Shown: positions 8,228-18,200 of the stretch, piece after piece | How the letters are laid out: the number at the start of each line of letters is the position of its first letter | Numbering within the stretch: the stretch's first letter is position 1 | Source of the DNA: a virus | DNA length: 39,790 nucleotides | Reading direction: 5' to 3' (one strand) | IMG/VR virus record: IMGVR_UViG_3300042691_022216 | Location: 1-39,790 of that record | Notes under the pieces: model-generated | Told to the model about the DNA's origin: nothing | The model's input: only the letters and a program-made list of their open reading frames with translations | Databases searched by the model: none | Translations under genes and position numbers: made by a program

Positions 8228-8250
8228 AAACGCCCGCAAGGGCGTTTTTT
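8228..8250 (+). terminator. Rho-independent terminator
   Basis: Stem AAACGCCC / GGGCGTTT with loop GCAA, followed by TTT. It lies 20 nt past the stop of the 165-aa gene and immediately before the next late promoter. Confidence 0.93.
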
Positions 8251-8255
8251 ATTGA

Positions 8256-8262
8256 ATAAATA
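8256..8262 (+). promoter_or_regulatory. Late promoter ATAAATA, predicted leaderless start
   Basis: ATAAATATTGATATG. The predicted start, 6 nt past the last A of the box, is 8268, the A of the next gene's ATG. No Shine-Dalgarno sequence is possible because the promoter and the preceding terminator fill the gap. Confidence 0.6.
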
Positions 8263-8267
8263 TTGAT

Positions 8268-9089
8268 ATGGCCAAACCTTTAAATCGCCGCCTGTTCGGC
8301 AATGACACAATTAATGTCCACAAGTGGACTGCATATCGAAGAAATACTACTGCCACTGACAATTTTATAGGTGGGGAAGGTGTATGGGATATTAAAGTTG
8401 TAAGTACTGGTTCTGGATATATGGACTGGTATCCAGCATGGCAAATACAAACAGGTAGGACTTTAACTGGAACACTAACAGTGTATTGGGAAGCATCGAC
8501 TCCAGAGTTACCTGGTGGAGTAGCAGCTTATGGACAGATGGGTATCAGTATGCGTAACGGCGGCGTTGATCCAGACTCAGTATATTGGTTTGACAAGGGA
8601 TCAGGTTATATACAACCGCCTACAATAAATTTAGCTTGGGATTATGTAAATCAACCAGTTCAACAACGTGCAGTATTTGAAACACAATTAAGAAATATTA
8701 CTCCAAACGCAATAGGAGTATATGCTATTCCGCCTGAACCATTAATATCTGGTCAACCTATAACCAATGTTTCGTATCCTGCTGATATAGTTAAACAGAT
8801 AAGTGATAAGAAATTTCACTTAAAAACAAAAATAAGCAAAGGCGTGTGTGTTCTTACAACAGGAACAATAACAACAGGAACGTGCTCCATATTTGCAGAA
8901 GATTCAAACAAAAATGTCTACTGGGTTACTAAAATACAATTACATAATGTAACACTTTATAGAAAACAATTGTCTGGCCTAGGTCCTTTTATCTACAACA
9001 CAAATGACAGAGCCAAATGGACTTTTGTAGAAGCTAATGGAACAGACACTAGTCTAACAACTACTGTTGTTAAATTATTAAATTGGTAA
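8268..9089 (+). CDS. Putative virion/fibre-region protein (unknown)
   Basis: A 273-residue, Tyr/Trp/Thr/Gly-rich, beta-strand-type protein with no recognised domain. Notable stretches are 'SGYMDWYPAWQIQTGRTLTG' and 'DKGSGYIQPPTINLAWDYV'. It may be a jelly-roll-like binding module. It begins a run of plus-strand fibre-region genes (8268-26245) and is followed 7 nt later by the next ORF, which has no own ribosome binding site, implying coupling. The start ATG is set 3 nt after TAAATATT, so the mRNA is predicted to be leaderless. Confidence 0.75.
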   Translation: MAKPLNRRLFGNDTINVHKWTAYRRNTTATDNFIGGEGVWDIKVVSTGSGYMDWYPAWQIQTGRTLTGTLTVYWEASTPELPGGVAAYGQMGISMRNGGVDPDSVYWFDKGSGYIQPPTINLAWDYVNQPVQQRAVFETQLRNITPNAIGVYAIPPEPLISGQPITNVSYPADIVKQISDKKFHLKTKISKGVCVLTTGTITTGTCSIFAEDSNKNVYWVTKIQLHNVTLYRKQLSGLGPFIYNTNDRAKWTFVEANGTDTSLTTTVVKLLNW

Positions 9090-9096
9090 AAAAATA

Positions 9097-10197
9097 ATGC
9101 GTATAGACATATCTGGATATGAATTTAATGGTACAGGATGGTGCCTTCCTACGGTAGTTACACAGGTAGCTGAAGATCCAGCACACATACCATGGGATAA
9201 CACAGGAGATTTTTGGCTTATTAAATCTTACGATAAAGGACATGTTAAAACTATGTCGCCGGTAGCACATGTAGTAAATTCGTTTACCGGTCCAAGATTA
9301 AACAAAACAAATTATTTGTATTGCACTGGATTTAATTTTAATATTCCGAGATTGTTATACGGCATAGAAGTTAAGATAGTAATGAATACCGGTGGTCGCG
9401 TAATGGAAGATACTATTCAATTAAGATGGAATAACAAGTGGATAGGTTTAAACAAAGCCAGTGATAATATGGATTCCATTAAACGTGTAAACAAACTTTC
9501 ACAATGGATTACTGACGAAACTCCATATTGGGGGATAACAATTCAAGATCTTAACACATCCACTGCAAATTTAAGTTGGCTTAAATCGTGTATTTCTGAC
9601 CCATCTTTCGGAATAGGATTAAGATTTAAAAGTAATAATACAATTCCACATTCTACTACTCCAATGATTGAATATGTTGCTATTCGATTAATCGATGAGT
9701 TTTTTAAAGGAGACCTAGCTATTGGTTACATAGATGGGGAGGAGGTGTTATCGGGACAAGACAGTTCGGGCACTCAAGACACTGGTGCCGGTCCCAGAAA
9801 CACCGCACCGCCAAAATGGGGTGAAGACGGTGATACTGGATTTGGTCCTAAAGAACCAATTCCCCCCGCAGATATCGGACAGTATCTTGGATCAACAGGA
9901 ATTTTTACCATTTTTGATAATACAAGTACCCGTGTTGTTTCTACCTCAACAAATACTGTTATAAATGACTCGTCTGCTACAGCAACTACATCTACATTCT
10001 GGCCTGGAGTCCAAATTATTACAATAACAAAATTGTTAGGAGTGGTCGATACTCCTGACCAACTACCTCTGGATGTTCGATTTAATCCCAATGCATCTTA
10101 TTCTATGGGGTCTGCTTATGCTGTTAGATCTACACAAACATTTTGGGCGTGGGACGGATACCGGTTTAGTAATACTGGATCTGCAATACTACAATAA
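9097..10197 (+). CDS. Putative virion/fibre-region protein (unknown)
   Basis: A 366-residue protein of two visible parts. Residues 1-205 are beta-rich with aromatic patches (DISGYEFNGTGWCLPTVVTQ). They are joined by a Gly/Pro/Asp-rich linker (about 213-265, 'GEDGDTGFGPKEPIPPADIG') to a Thr/Ser-rich C-terminal domain ending 'TFWAWDGYRFSNTGSAILQ'. The last motif resembles the short 'W.WDG..' elements common at fibre ends. It starts 7 nt after the previous stop and lacks a clear Shine-Dalgarno, so it is probably translationally coupled. Function unknown; a structural role is inferred from neighbours and composition. Confidence 0.75.
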   Translation: MRIDISGYEFNGTGWCLPTVVTQVAEDPAHIPWDNTGDFWLIKSYDKGHVKTMSPVAHVVNSFTGPRLNKTNYLYCTGFNFNIPRLLYGIEVKIVMNTGGRVMEDTIQLRWNNKWIGLNKASDNMDSIKRVNKLSQWITDETPYWGITIQDLNTSTANLSWLKSCISDPSFGIGLRFKSNNTIPHSTTPMIEYVAIRLIDEFFKGDLAIGYIDGEEVLSGQDSSGTQDTGAGPRNTAPPKWGEDGDTGFGPKEPIPPADIGQYLGSTGIFTIFDNTSTRVVSTSTNTVINDSSATATTSTFWPGVQIITITKLLGVVDTPDQLPLDVRFNPNASYSMGSAYAVRSTQTFWAWDGYRFSNTGSAILQ

Positions 10198-10200
10198 TCG

Positions 10201-10207
10201 ATAAATA
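10201..10207 (+). promoter_or_regulatory. Late promoter ATAAATA
   Basis: CGATAAATATTAAAAAGGAAGA. The predicted start near 10213 gives a ~10-nt leader that still contains AAGGA before the ATG at 10223. This is the shortest leader in the window that keeps a ribosome binding site. Confidence 0.6.
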
Positions 10208-10222
10208 TTAAAAAGGAAGAAT

Positions 10223-11245
10223 ATGGGAACTACTAGTGTTGTCCGCGTACCCGGCGATTATCAAATAGTTGCAAGGTCAGGTGGAGTTGTTATTGATGTG
10301 ACAACTACATCTACCTTGCGTGCCGCCAATACCGGAACTGTTACAATTTATGGCGATCTCAACGTCATTGGTTCAACCACCTATATTAATAGCACTAATA
10401 CTAATATTCTTGATAATATCTTAATTCTTAATAGCGGAGAAACAAACGATTATGTAACACTAGGAACAGCTGGTATCGCAGTTTCTAGAGGATCAATTTC
10501 TACACTTACCAATGCGGCAACATTGTTGTACGACGACACAGTGTATTGGAGCTATGATAACAATACATCTTTTAGAGGAATATGGGAAGCCGCAGTCGGT
10601 AGTGGAAATTTAGAACGATCGCCAACCGCTGTTAGAATGGCCGCAATTCGAGTTGGTGCAAATTCTAATTCTTTTAATATATTTGGTCAAGACAATCCTT
10701 TAGCAGTTATTAATGTAAAGGGAACAACAGATTACGAACAACATGTATTAGACGATGATGATATTCCAAATAAAAAATATGTCGATGATAGATTTTTTAA
10801 CGGAAATGAATTAGCAAGAAAATTAAAAGTAGGCGAAACTCAAATTGAATTAAGGTCAAACGTTGTTGTTCCTTCAGATCCCTACTATAATGTGTCTGAT
10901 AAAGTTGTTGTATCTTTAGGAACTACTACCAATGTAGTTTTACAATTAGAAGGCCAAGAGGCTATTTTCAACGGACTTACACTTAACGACACTGAAATAA
11001 GAACTAATCAATACAGCGGAAGTGTTAATATTTCTGTAACTCCAAATTCTACAGGTACGTTTATAGTTAATTCTGTATTAAGTTTGACAAACAGCACTCC
11101 GGGAGATGCAGTTCAAGGAAAGACGCAAGTTTATTCTACGGCAACTATAGGTGGTGGCGGAACTGGATTATATTTTGTAAATACAGAACAAGCCGACGAA
11201 TTAGTAAGCAGAAAACGTGCAATAATTTACGGAATAATTTTTTAA
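10223..11245 (+). CDS. Fibre-type structural protein with beta-prism motif
   Basis: A 340-residue beta-rich protein. Residues ~40-75 carry 'IYGDLNVIGSTTYINSTN', a motif (G-[DN]-[LF]-x-V-x-G-[ST]-TT-x-[IV]-NSTN) also present in the 936-aa fibre at 23435 and common in T4-like fibre proteins. A middle segment 'DDDDIPNKKYVDDRFF' resembles the 'P.KKYVDD' linkers of tail fibres. A C-terminal Gly-rich 'GGGGTGLYFVNTEQADELVS' region precedes a short hydrophobic end. It probably heads a small operon with the next two ORFs (gaps of 11 and 1 nt). Virion location is inferred. Confidence 0.75.
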   Translation: MGTTSVVRVPGDYQIVARSGGVVIDVTTTSTLRAANTGTVTIYGDLNVIGSTTYINSTNTNILDNILILNSGETNDYVTLGTAGIAVSRGSISTLTNAATLLYDDTVYWSYDNNTSFRGIWEAAVGSGNLERSPTAVRMAAIRVGANSNSFNIFGQDNPLAVINVKGTTDYEQHVLDDDDIPNKKYVDDRFFNGNELARKLKVGETQIELRSNVVVPSDPYYNVSDKVVVSLGTTTNVVLQLEGQEAIFNGLTLNDTEIRTNQYSGSVNISVTPNSTGTFIVNSVLSLTNSTPGDAVQGKTQVYSTATIGGGGTGLYFVNTEQADELVSRKRAIIYGIIF

Positions 11246-11256
11246 GGTTTTAACAA

Positions 11257-11586
11257 ATGGCTATTTCAACAACACTTTTAAGTTCTGCCGCAACTACTCC
11301 TATTTTTATAGCTAACACCGGTACAGAATATGCAATTACAACAATAATATTCTGTAATACAGATGAACTTGCTGATGCTGAACTTAATTTGTTTGCAGTA
11401 CCTAACGGTGGTGTTCCATCTCAAGCTACACAAATTCTTAAATCTGTAAAAATTCCAGCAGGCGAAACGTTTGTAATGGATTCTGAAAAATTAATTTTAG
11501 GCGGTGGTGATAAAATATTTGCTAAAGTAGATCCACTAGCAGTCGGCGATATAGTGTGTGCAACGGTAAGTTCGGTACAAATTTAA
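11257..11586 (+). CDS. Small beta-sandwich virion-type protein
   Basis: A 109-residue protein with no Cys in the first 40 residues, alternating hydrophobic strands and a Gly/Asp turn (LILGGGDKIFAKVD). Its pattern, with 'ATTPIFIANTGTEYAITTII' near the start and a terminal 'V.ATVSSVQ' strand, is like the 127-aa protein at 19306. Both look like small trimeric or capping beta proteins from phage fibre clusters. Function unknown. It lies 11 nt after the preceding fibre gene and 1 nt before the next ORF. Confidence 0.7.
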   Translation: MAISTTLLSSAATTPIFIANTGTEYAITTIIFCNTDELADAELNLFAVPNGGVPSQATQILKSVKIPAGETFVMDSEKLILGGGDKIFAKVDPLAVGDIVCATVSSVQI

Positions 11587-11587
11587 T

Positions 11588-12115
11588 ATGAAATTCATTA
11601 AAAGATTACCACTAGATAATAATAATGTAATGAGCAATCGCTGGGCAGTTCTAGCGGACGATAGGATTGTTACTGATACAAATGTAGGACTTACTTTGCC
11701 AGTCGGCGGTGACGGGTCACGACCAATAATAAATGAAAATGGTACTATTCGTTATAATAGTGATATTAATGAATATGAAGTATATAACGGAACTAGCCCT
11801 GGTAGGGGATGGGAAAAGATAAGAACTGTAAGACCTGCTCCTATTACTGTGCAAAATTTAGGAGATGGAGATTACACAAAAACTGTCTTCGGACCATTGA
11901 ACTATTCTACCGGTGATCAGTATACTAATTTCAGTGATCCTCAAAATATTTTAGTCTTTGTTGAAAACGTTTATCAAATACCTGTTCTTAATTATACTCT
12001 AGTGCAAGGCACTGGGGGAACAGTTTCAATTGTATTTTCAAGCGCACCACCAAATAAGCGTGTAACTGCCCTGTTAGGATTTGACGGTTATTTCCCTCCG
12101 TTCCCGACTCCTTAA
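11588..12115 (+). CDS. Fibre-associated structural protein
   Basis: 175 residues in two parts. The N-terminal half has 'RPIINENGTIRYNSDINEYE' followed by 'YNGTSPGRGWEKI', a module often seen at the start of phage fibre proteins ('G.IRYN....FE.YNG..W..I'). The C-terminal half has 'NILVFVENVYQIPVLNYTLV' and 'VFSSAPPNKRVTALLGFDGY', matching the 'vlVfvNGv.q.p..dYt....I.F..APP' domain of tail fibres. The protein probably attaches to or forms part of a fibre. It starts 1 nt past the previous stop, with no separate promoter seen. Confidence 0.75.
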   Translation: MKFIKRLPLDNNNVMSNRWAVLADDRIVTDTNVGLTLPVGGDGSRPIINENGTIRYNSDINEYEVYNGTSPGRGWEKIRTVRPAPITVQNLGDGDYTKTVFGPLNYSTGDQYTNFSDPQNILVFVENVYQIPVLNYTLVQGTGGTVSIVFSSAPPNKRVTALLGFDGYFPPFPTP

Positions 12116-12136
12116 TCCGCATAAAATTTACTTTGG

Positions 12137-12144
12137 TATAAATA
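12137..12144 (+). promoter_or_regulatory. Late promoter TATAAATA (perfect T4 consensus)
   Basis: An exact T4 late promoter box, upstream of the 2352-aa gene. The predicted start near 12150 gives an ~86-nt leader with GAGGAG at 12225-12230. Confidence 0.75.
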
Positions 12145-12149
12145 AGTTC

Positions 12150-12235
12150 GATGCCTAATGATTGGCAGAAATAACTGTGGTAAACCCGCAATGTAAGGTG
12201 GTTCTAGGGTGAAATACCCTTGTTGAGGAGCACAA
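12150..12235 (+). promoter_or_regulatory. Structured 5' leader of the giant repeat protein gene
   Basis: The predicted leader contains TGCC/GGCA pairing near its 5' end (about 12152-12167), possible AACC/GGTT pairing in the middle, and a clear hairpin AGGGT-GAAAT-ACCCT at 12206-12220. That hairpin ends 4 nt before the GAGGAG ribosome binding site. It could be a translation-control or mRNA-stability element. No known riboswitch family is recognised. Confidence 0.35.
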
Positions 12236-15200
12236 ATGGCTGTAGGTCGCATATCAGGTCCGTTATTGGCAAGGAACTTATTCCGTGATAATGTCCCATT
12301 AGCATTTTATAATATCAATAGTACTGAAGAACCAGTTTTATATCTTGATGTTACAAATACCCGTGTAGGTATAAGAAAAGATACACCATTATTTCCTTTA
12401 GATGTTAAAGGAACAATCAACGGGGATGTTTTACGCATTGTTCAAACCAATAATGATAGTGGTACCGGTGTTGGTACTATTGGTAAGATCTTTATCTCAA
12501 CAAACACTATTTCTAGTGTAACAGGTCCAGTAAATATTGCCCCAGTAGGCGGCGATGATATTAATTTATTTGCAGATACAACAGTCTACGGTAGCTTACA
12601 TGCAACTGGAAATATTTCGGCAGATGGAAACATTGAATTAGGTAACGTTCCTACTGATAAACTTCGTGTACTTGCCGAAGTTGATAGTGATATAATTCCT
12701 GCAATTGATAAAAGATATAACCTTGGCGGACCAGATGCAAATTGGGCCAAAGCCTACGTTGATACTCTAGTAAGTAACGCATTGACCAGTACTTCTGGAA
12801 ATATAGAAATTAATCCAGCAGGCGGCCTATTAGAAATTAACGGTCAAATAAGAGTTAACAGTCCTAACAAACCATTAGGAACTGCACCAATTGTTACAAA
12901 TATTTTATATGTAACAATGGATGGTAGTGATACAAACGATGGCTCTGCTATGGATCCAACTCGTGCTTGTCGCACAGTAAGTGGAGCAACAAAGAGTCCG
13001 CTGTATGCACCTGGCACTAGTATTAAGGTTGCTCCAGGCAGGTTCTACGAAAACAATCCAGTATTAATGTTACCTAACACTAGTATTATTGGAAGCGACT
13101 TACGTACTACATTTATTGAACCTCTAAATAAAACACAAGATTTATTTCACGTACAGTCTGGTTGCTATATTGCCCAGCTACAAATGAGTAACGGACGTAG
13201 TGGTCTATTACCTATTGAAAATTCTAGTGGTTATAATAGAGGGGCATATGCAACAGCATTCCCTCCATTAGTTGACGGAAAAAAGATTGATGTATTCCAC
13301 TCACCATATATTCAGAACTGTACTAATCAATCAGGTCCGTGGTTAAAAGATGGTACAATGTTTGCTCCTAATCAAACAGTGCAGATTCCAAGCGGCGTAG
13401 GTATTGGTTCTTGGCCAGCTGGTGCAACATCTCTTACTATAAGCATGACTACTGGAACTATTTCAGTAGGTGATAGTATCAATGCAGGCCCACAAAATCT
13501 TGGATTTTTTGATGCTAGAACACTTATTTTAGCAAACAAATCTTTTATTCAAGATCAAGTAATTAATTATATTACGTATCAAATTGTAAACTCAACTGCA
13601 ACATCTTATTGGTATGATTTCAAATACAGTAGAGCAAAATGTCATAGAGACGTAGGAATTATTTTAGAAAATATATCATACGACACAACATTTGGCGGCA
13701 ATGAAAAATCTGTTGAGAGTGGATTAGCGTACTATCAAGGTGTTATCAGTCTTATTGCTGGACAAGAAAGACAAACTCTTGAAGCAATTAATTATATAAA
13801 CAGTCTTACACAACGAGTTATAGTTAATTCTTCTGCAACAATTTATGGTCCAGCTACTATTCCTCAAGTTTATAATTACAACCTAAAAGGTGGTGCTATT
13901 GCAGGCCCTGCGTTTGCTAGAAATATTAATATAGTTACTAATATTATTCTTAACGGCCCCGCAGTTGCACCGGCAATTTATAAGAGTTCTGGCCCAGACC
14001 AACAAACTATAAGTGCAGAAACGTTATTACAAGACAACAGGTCGTTTATTCAAAATGAAGTAACTGCATGGACAGACTATAATTATTCTAATATTAATTA
14101 TTCTACAGCAAAATGTAAAAGAGATTTAGGAATTATTATTGACAGTATTGGAATTGATTTAACATATCCCGACAATACTTACAAGTCTCAAAGTACATTT
14201 GCCGGTTTGCAATATTGGAATCAATCTAGTTATACTGGAGAAATTGCTAACGAGCTGAGTACAACAACAAATGCTATCAAATATGTAAGTTTGTTGGCAC
14301 AGGAAATTGTACAAAATGTTACAACAGGTGTCCGTTACCAAGGAGTGGCAACTCAAACAGCTCGAACAACACACCCTGGATCGTATGTAGAAGCTGATTT
14401 TATTAAATCAGAATTTACTACAATTCTTGACATTATTATCAATGGAACAACTGGAGTTACTGATAGAGTTATACCAAATAGTGCCACAACTAGTTCTAGG
14501 GTAAGCGTATGGAATGCATATAATTTACTTGTTGCAAATAGATCTTACATTCAAACAGAAGCTATTGCATTCGTTGAACAAAATAAAACAACAGGATTTG
14601 CTTACGATACAGCAAAATGCGAACGTGACGTTGGATTCATGATTGATTCAGTATGTTTTGATTTGTTACACGGCGGCAATAGAATGGCTATTCAAAGTGG
14701 TGTATACTATTACGACTTTAACGGAAGCGACAGTGCAATTAAAAACGAAATTCCGCAAACGTTAGATGCTTACAGTACACTAACAAATATTGTAAGTAAT
14801 ATTATACAAAATATCCCTGTAGTAAGAACACAAACTATTGTTGCACAAGACACATCGTTACCTGCCGCATCTGCTACAGAAGCTACAGCATTGACTAGTT
14901 ATATTAACAATATCATTAATATTATTACTAACGGTCCAGCGGCAGCTCCTGCAAAACGTCCAGTACCGCTTACCGCTTCGACTAATCCTCTTACTTTTAG
15001 AGCCTGGAATATCTTACAGGCAAACAGAGAATTTATTAAAGAAGAAGTTGTTTCTAGAATTAATCAAAAGTATTTTAGACAATATGCTTACAACGAAGAA
15101 AAATGTTTTAGAGATTCTGGGCTAATTGTTGACGCAATTGTACAAGATTTAATGTTTGACTCAACAAGTCAAAGTACATTTAGTGGTTTGCAATATTGGA

Positions 15201-18200
15201 ATCAGAACAATGTATACACTGGACAGATTGCTGGCCAAGTAAGCACAACCACAGCGGCTATTTCTTTTGCAAAAGAGATAGCAGGCAAAGTTGTAATGCT
15301 TAATACATCTGTTCCTAGATTCTCAACAGGTACACAGATTGTAAACATGCCAATGGCAACACAAAGTCAAGTTGCTGCCATCTATGAAAAATTTGACACT
15401 ATTATTGATATAATTACAAACGGTATTGTTGGCGTAACTGATAAAATTATACCTAACAGATTAGAACCATCATTTAAAAATGATGATCTAGACGCATTTA
15501 ATCTATTACAGGCTAATAGAACATACATTCAGCAAGAAGTTGTTCGCTGGGTAGAATATTGGAAAGCTAATAACGATCCGGGGTATACTTACGATCAAGA
15601 ACTTTGTTTTAGAGATATCGGATACATTGTAGACAGCGTGTCGTTTGACTTATTATACGGTGGCAATCGTCAATCTATTCAATCAGGTGTTTATTATTAC
15701 GGCTATAGTGCAAGTAGTAGCGCAATATATGGTCAAACTACTGGTACTATTGCAGCCTTTAATCGTATAAGAAGTATTGTACCTAATATTATTAGGGGAG
15801 TACCAGTAGAGAGATATCAGAGCGATGTATTACAAGTATTTGACATGAATACAAATGATACTTCTACTATTGCTACAGCCGTTGGTAAAGTCGATATAAT
15901 TACAAATATTATAGAAAATGGACCAAGCGTTGCTGGTGCAAAAACACCTATTAATGTTACTCGATCAACATCTACTAATAAAATTAATGCAGGATTTATT
16001 TTGTCAGCTAATCGTGAATTTATTCAAGCTGAAACAGTTGCCTACGTAAATCAATTTTATGCTTTCAAATATAATAGAGAAAAATGTAGCAGAGATGCAG
16101 GACTAATCATTGATGCAGTATCTCAAGATTTAATTCTAGGAGGTACTACTAAATCAATTGAAGCAGGTGTAACGTACTGGAAAGGTGCTAGAAGTTATAT
16201 TGAAGGTCAAATTCCACAGACAGTTGCATCAGTAGAACATGCAAAAGAAGTTGCTCTAACTGTAGTAAGAAATCTTACCTATACACCAACTTCAGGCAAC
16301 GGAACTAAACAACGTATTAACACATATTATCAAGGTGGTGGGTTTGCCGCAGAGGGTATAATAAGAAGTTTTGATATTATTACCAAAATAATGCGAGACG
16401 GCCCCGAAGCCGCACCTCAATCATATGTAGGATCAGGGTTATTTGCTGATACAGGAATAAGCAATAACGATACAAAACTTGCTCCAAAAGTTACTGCTAT
16501 TAGTGCTTTTACCTACGATGAAAATTTATGTAGACGCGACGCCAGCTATATAGTTGACGGAGTTTATTATGATGCGGTATTAGGGACAAATTATAATGCC
16601 GTACTCAATGGTCTAGCGTATCAAAGAGGTACAGCCTCAATAGCGTTGTTAAGGGCAACAGAATTAAGTCAAACTATCACGGCATTTACCTATCTTAAAG
16701 ATCAGGCAGCAACGTTAATGTCTACCAGCCCACTTGCGGCAGCAAGAGCTGATAATTCTTTTGCGGAATTATTAAGAATAGTAGATGGAAATACTGCTCC
16801 TGTAATTATTTTTGCTAATCCGACCGGCGGAGTTGCAGGAAAAATAGCAGCCAAAAATCAATTAGTTGCAAATAAAGAATTCCTTAAGGCAGAAACAATT
16901 GCATGGATAGAAAATCAAATTGAATATAATATTGCACCTTTTAGTAGTAACTTTGTTTTTAATAAAACAAGGTATGCTAGAGATGTTGGATTTATCGTTG
17001 ATGCATTATGTTATGATATTTTATACGGTGGAAATAGCGGTAGCAGATTTAATGCGATGTTATTATTTACTGACACAGGTGCAAGTGTAATTGCAGGCGA
17101 AACATCTCAAGTAGTTGCGGCGTTTAATCATCTGTCTAATGTAGCACAGTCAGTTATACAAGGTATAAATGTAATTCCTACTTATGGAAATGAGTTAGGT
17201 CAACGTGCAGACGGAGAAGATGCAACAGCCACTGAAGCCACAACATTATCAGCGTTGGTAGATATTATTACAGGAGCTATTACTGACGGTAATTTATCTA
17301 ATCTTCCTGCTAAAGAAGATCCAGGTACTAATTGGGTGCCAGCAGGAATTGTAAATGCAGCCGGTGCATTTAGTAGTGTAAAAGCTACGCTAATTAACGA
17401 AATGATTGCCTATATCAATTCGTTCCCAGCTGGACAATATCTAATTGAATTAGACAAACCAACAATTGGACCTGCTGTAAATGCTACATTATATTTCGGT
17501 CAAACATTAGTATTTCCAAAACTTGATGCAGAGTTTACGCCACAACAGGCAATAGATTGGGGTCAGCGTATGGTTGATCCAACAGGCTCTATGGGCGGAT
17601 CATTAGTAGACGGCGCAGTAGTAAGTGAGCGAAGTCCTATTAACTCGTTTGTTTACGATGCCTTCACTCAAGTTAATCAAGGTGGCCGAGGCATTCACAT
17701 CATCAACAACGGCTATGCACAGCTAGTTTCTGTGTTCACCGTATTCTGCTCGATTGCTGTTGAAGTTGGCAATGGAGGCATTGCATCTATTACTAACAGT
17801 AATAGTAACTTTGGTGACTTCTGTTTAGTAGCAAAAGGTAAAGGAAAATTAGATTTCCAAGGAACAGTTTATAATCCTTCATACCCAACACTTGCACAAT
17901 CAGGCGGTCTTACAGAAAACGGACAATATTATCCAAACGGATTTTGGCCACAAAATGCAGAAATGCTTGCATTTATTCCAGATACTACATATAGACCTCA
18001 CATTGGTTTAGTGATGGAAGTTGTTCCACCTAAATATTATTTGCAAGATACTACTGGTGCTGGAAATTTTGTAGAAACTTTATATACAAATGATCAAGGG
18101 TTGCCAGGATTTTTAACTGCTGCCGCTAACATGGCAACACTAACAACTGGATCAATCAAGATTACAAACATTGTAACAGACGGAGTTGCAATTGGCCAAA

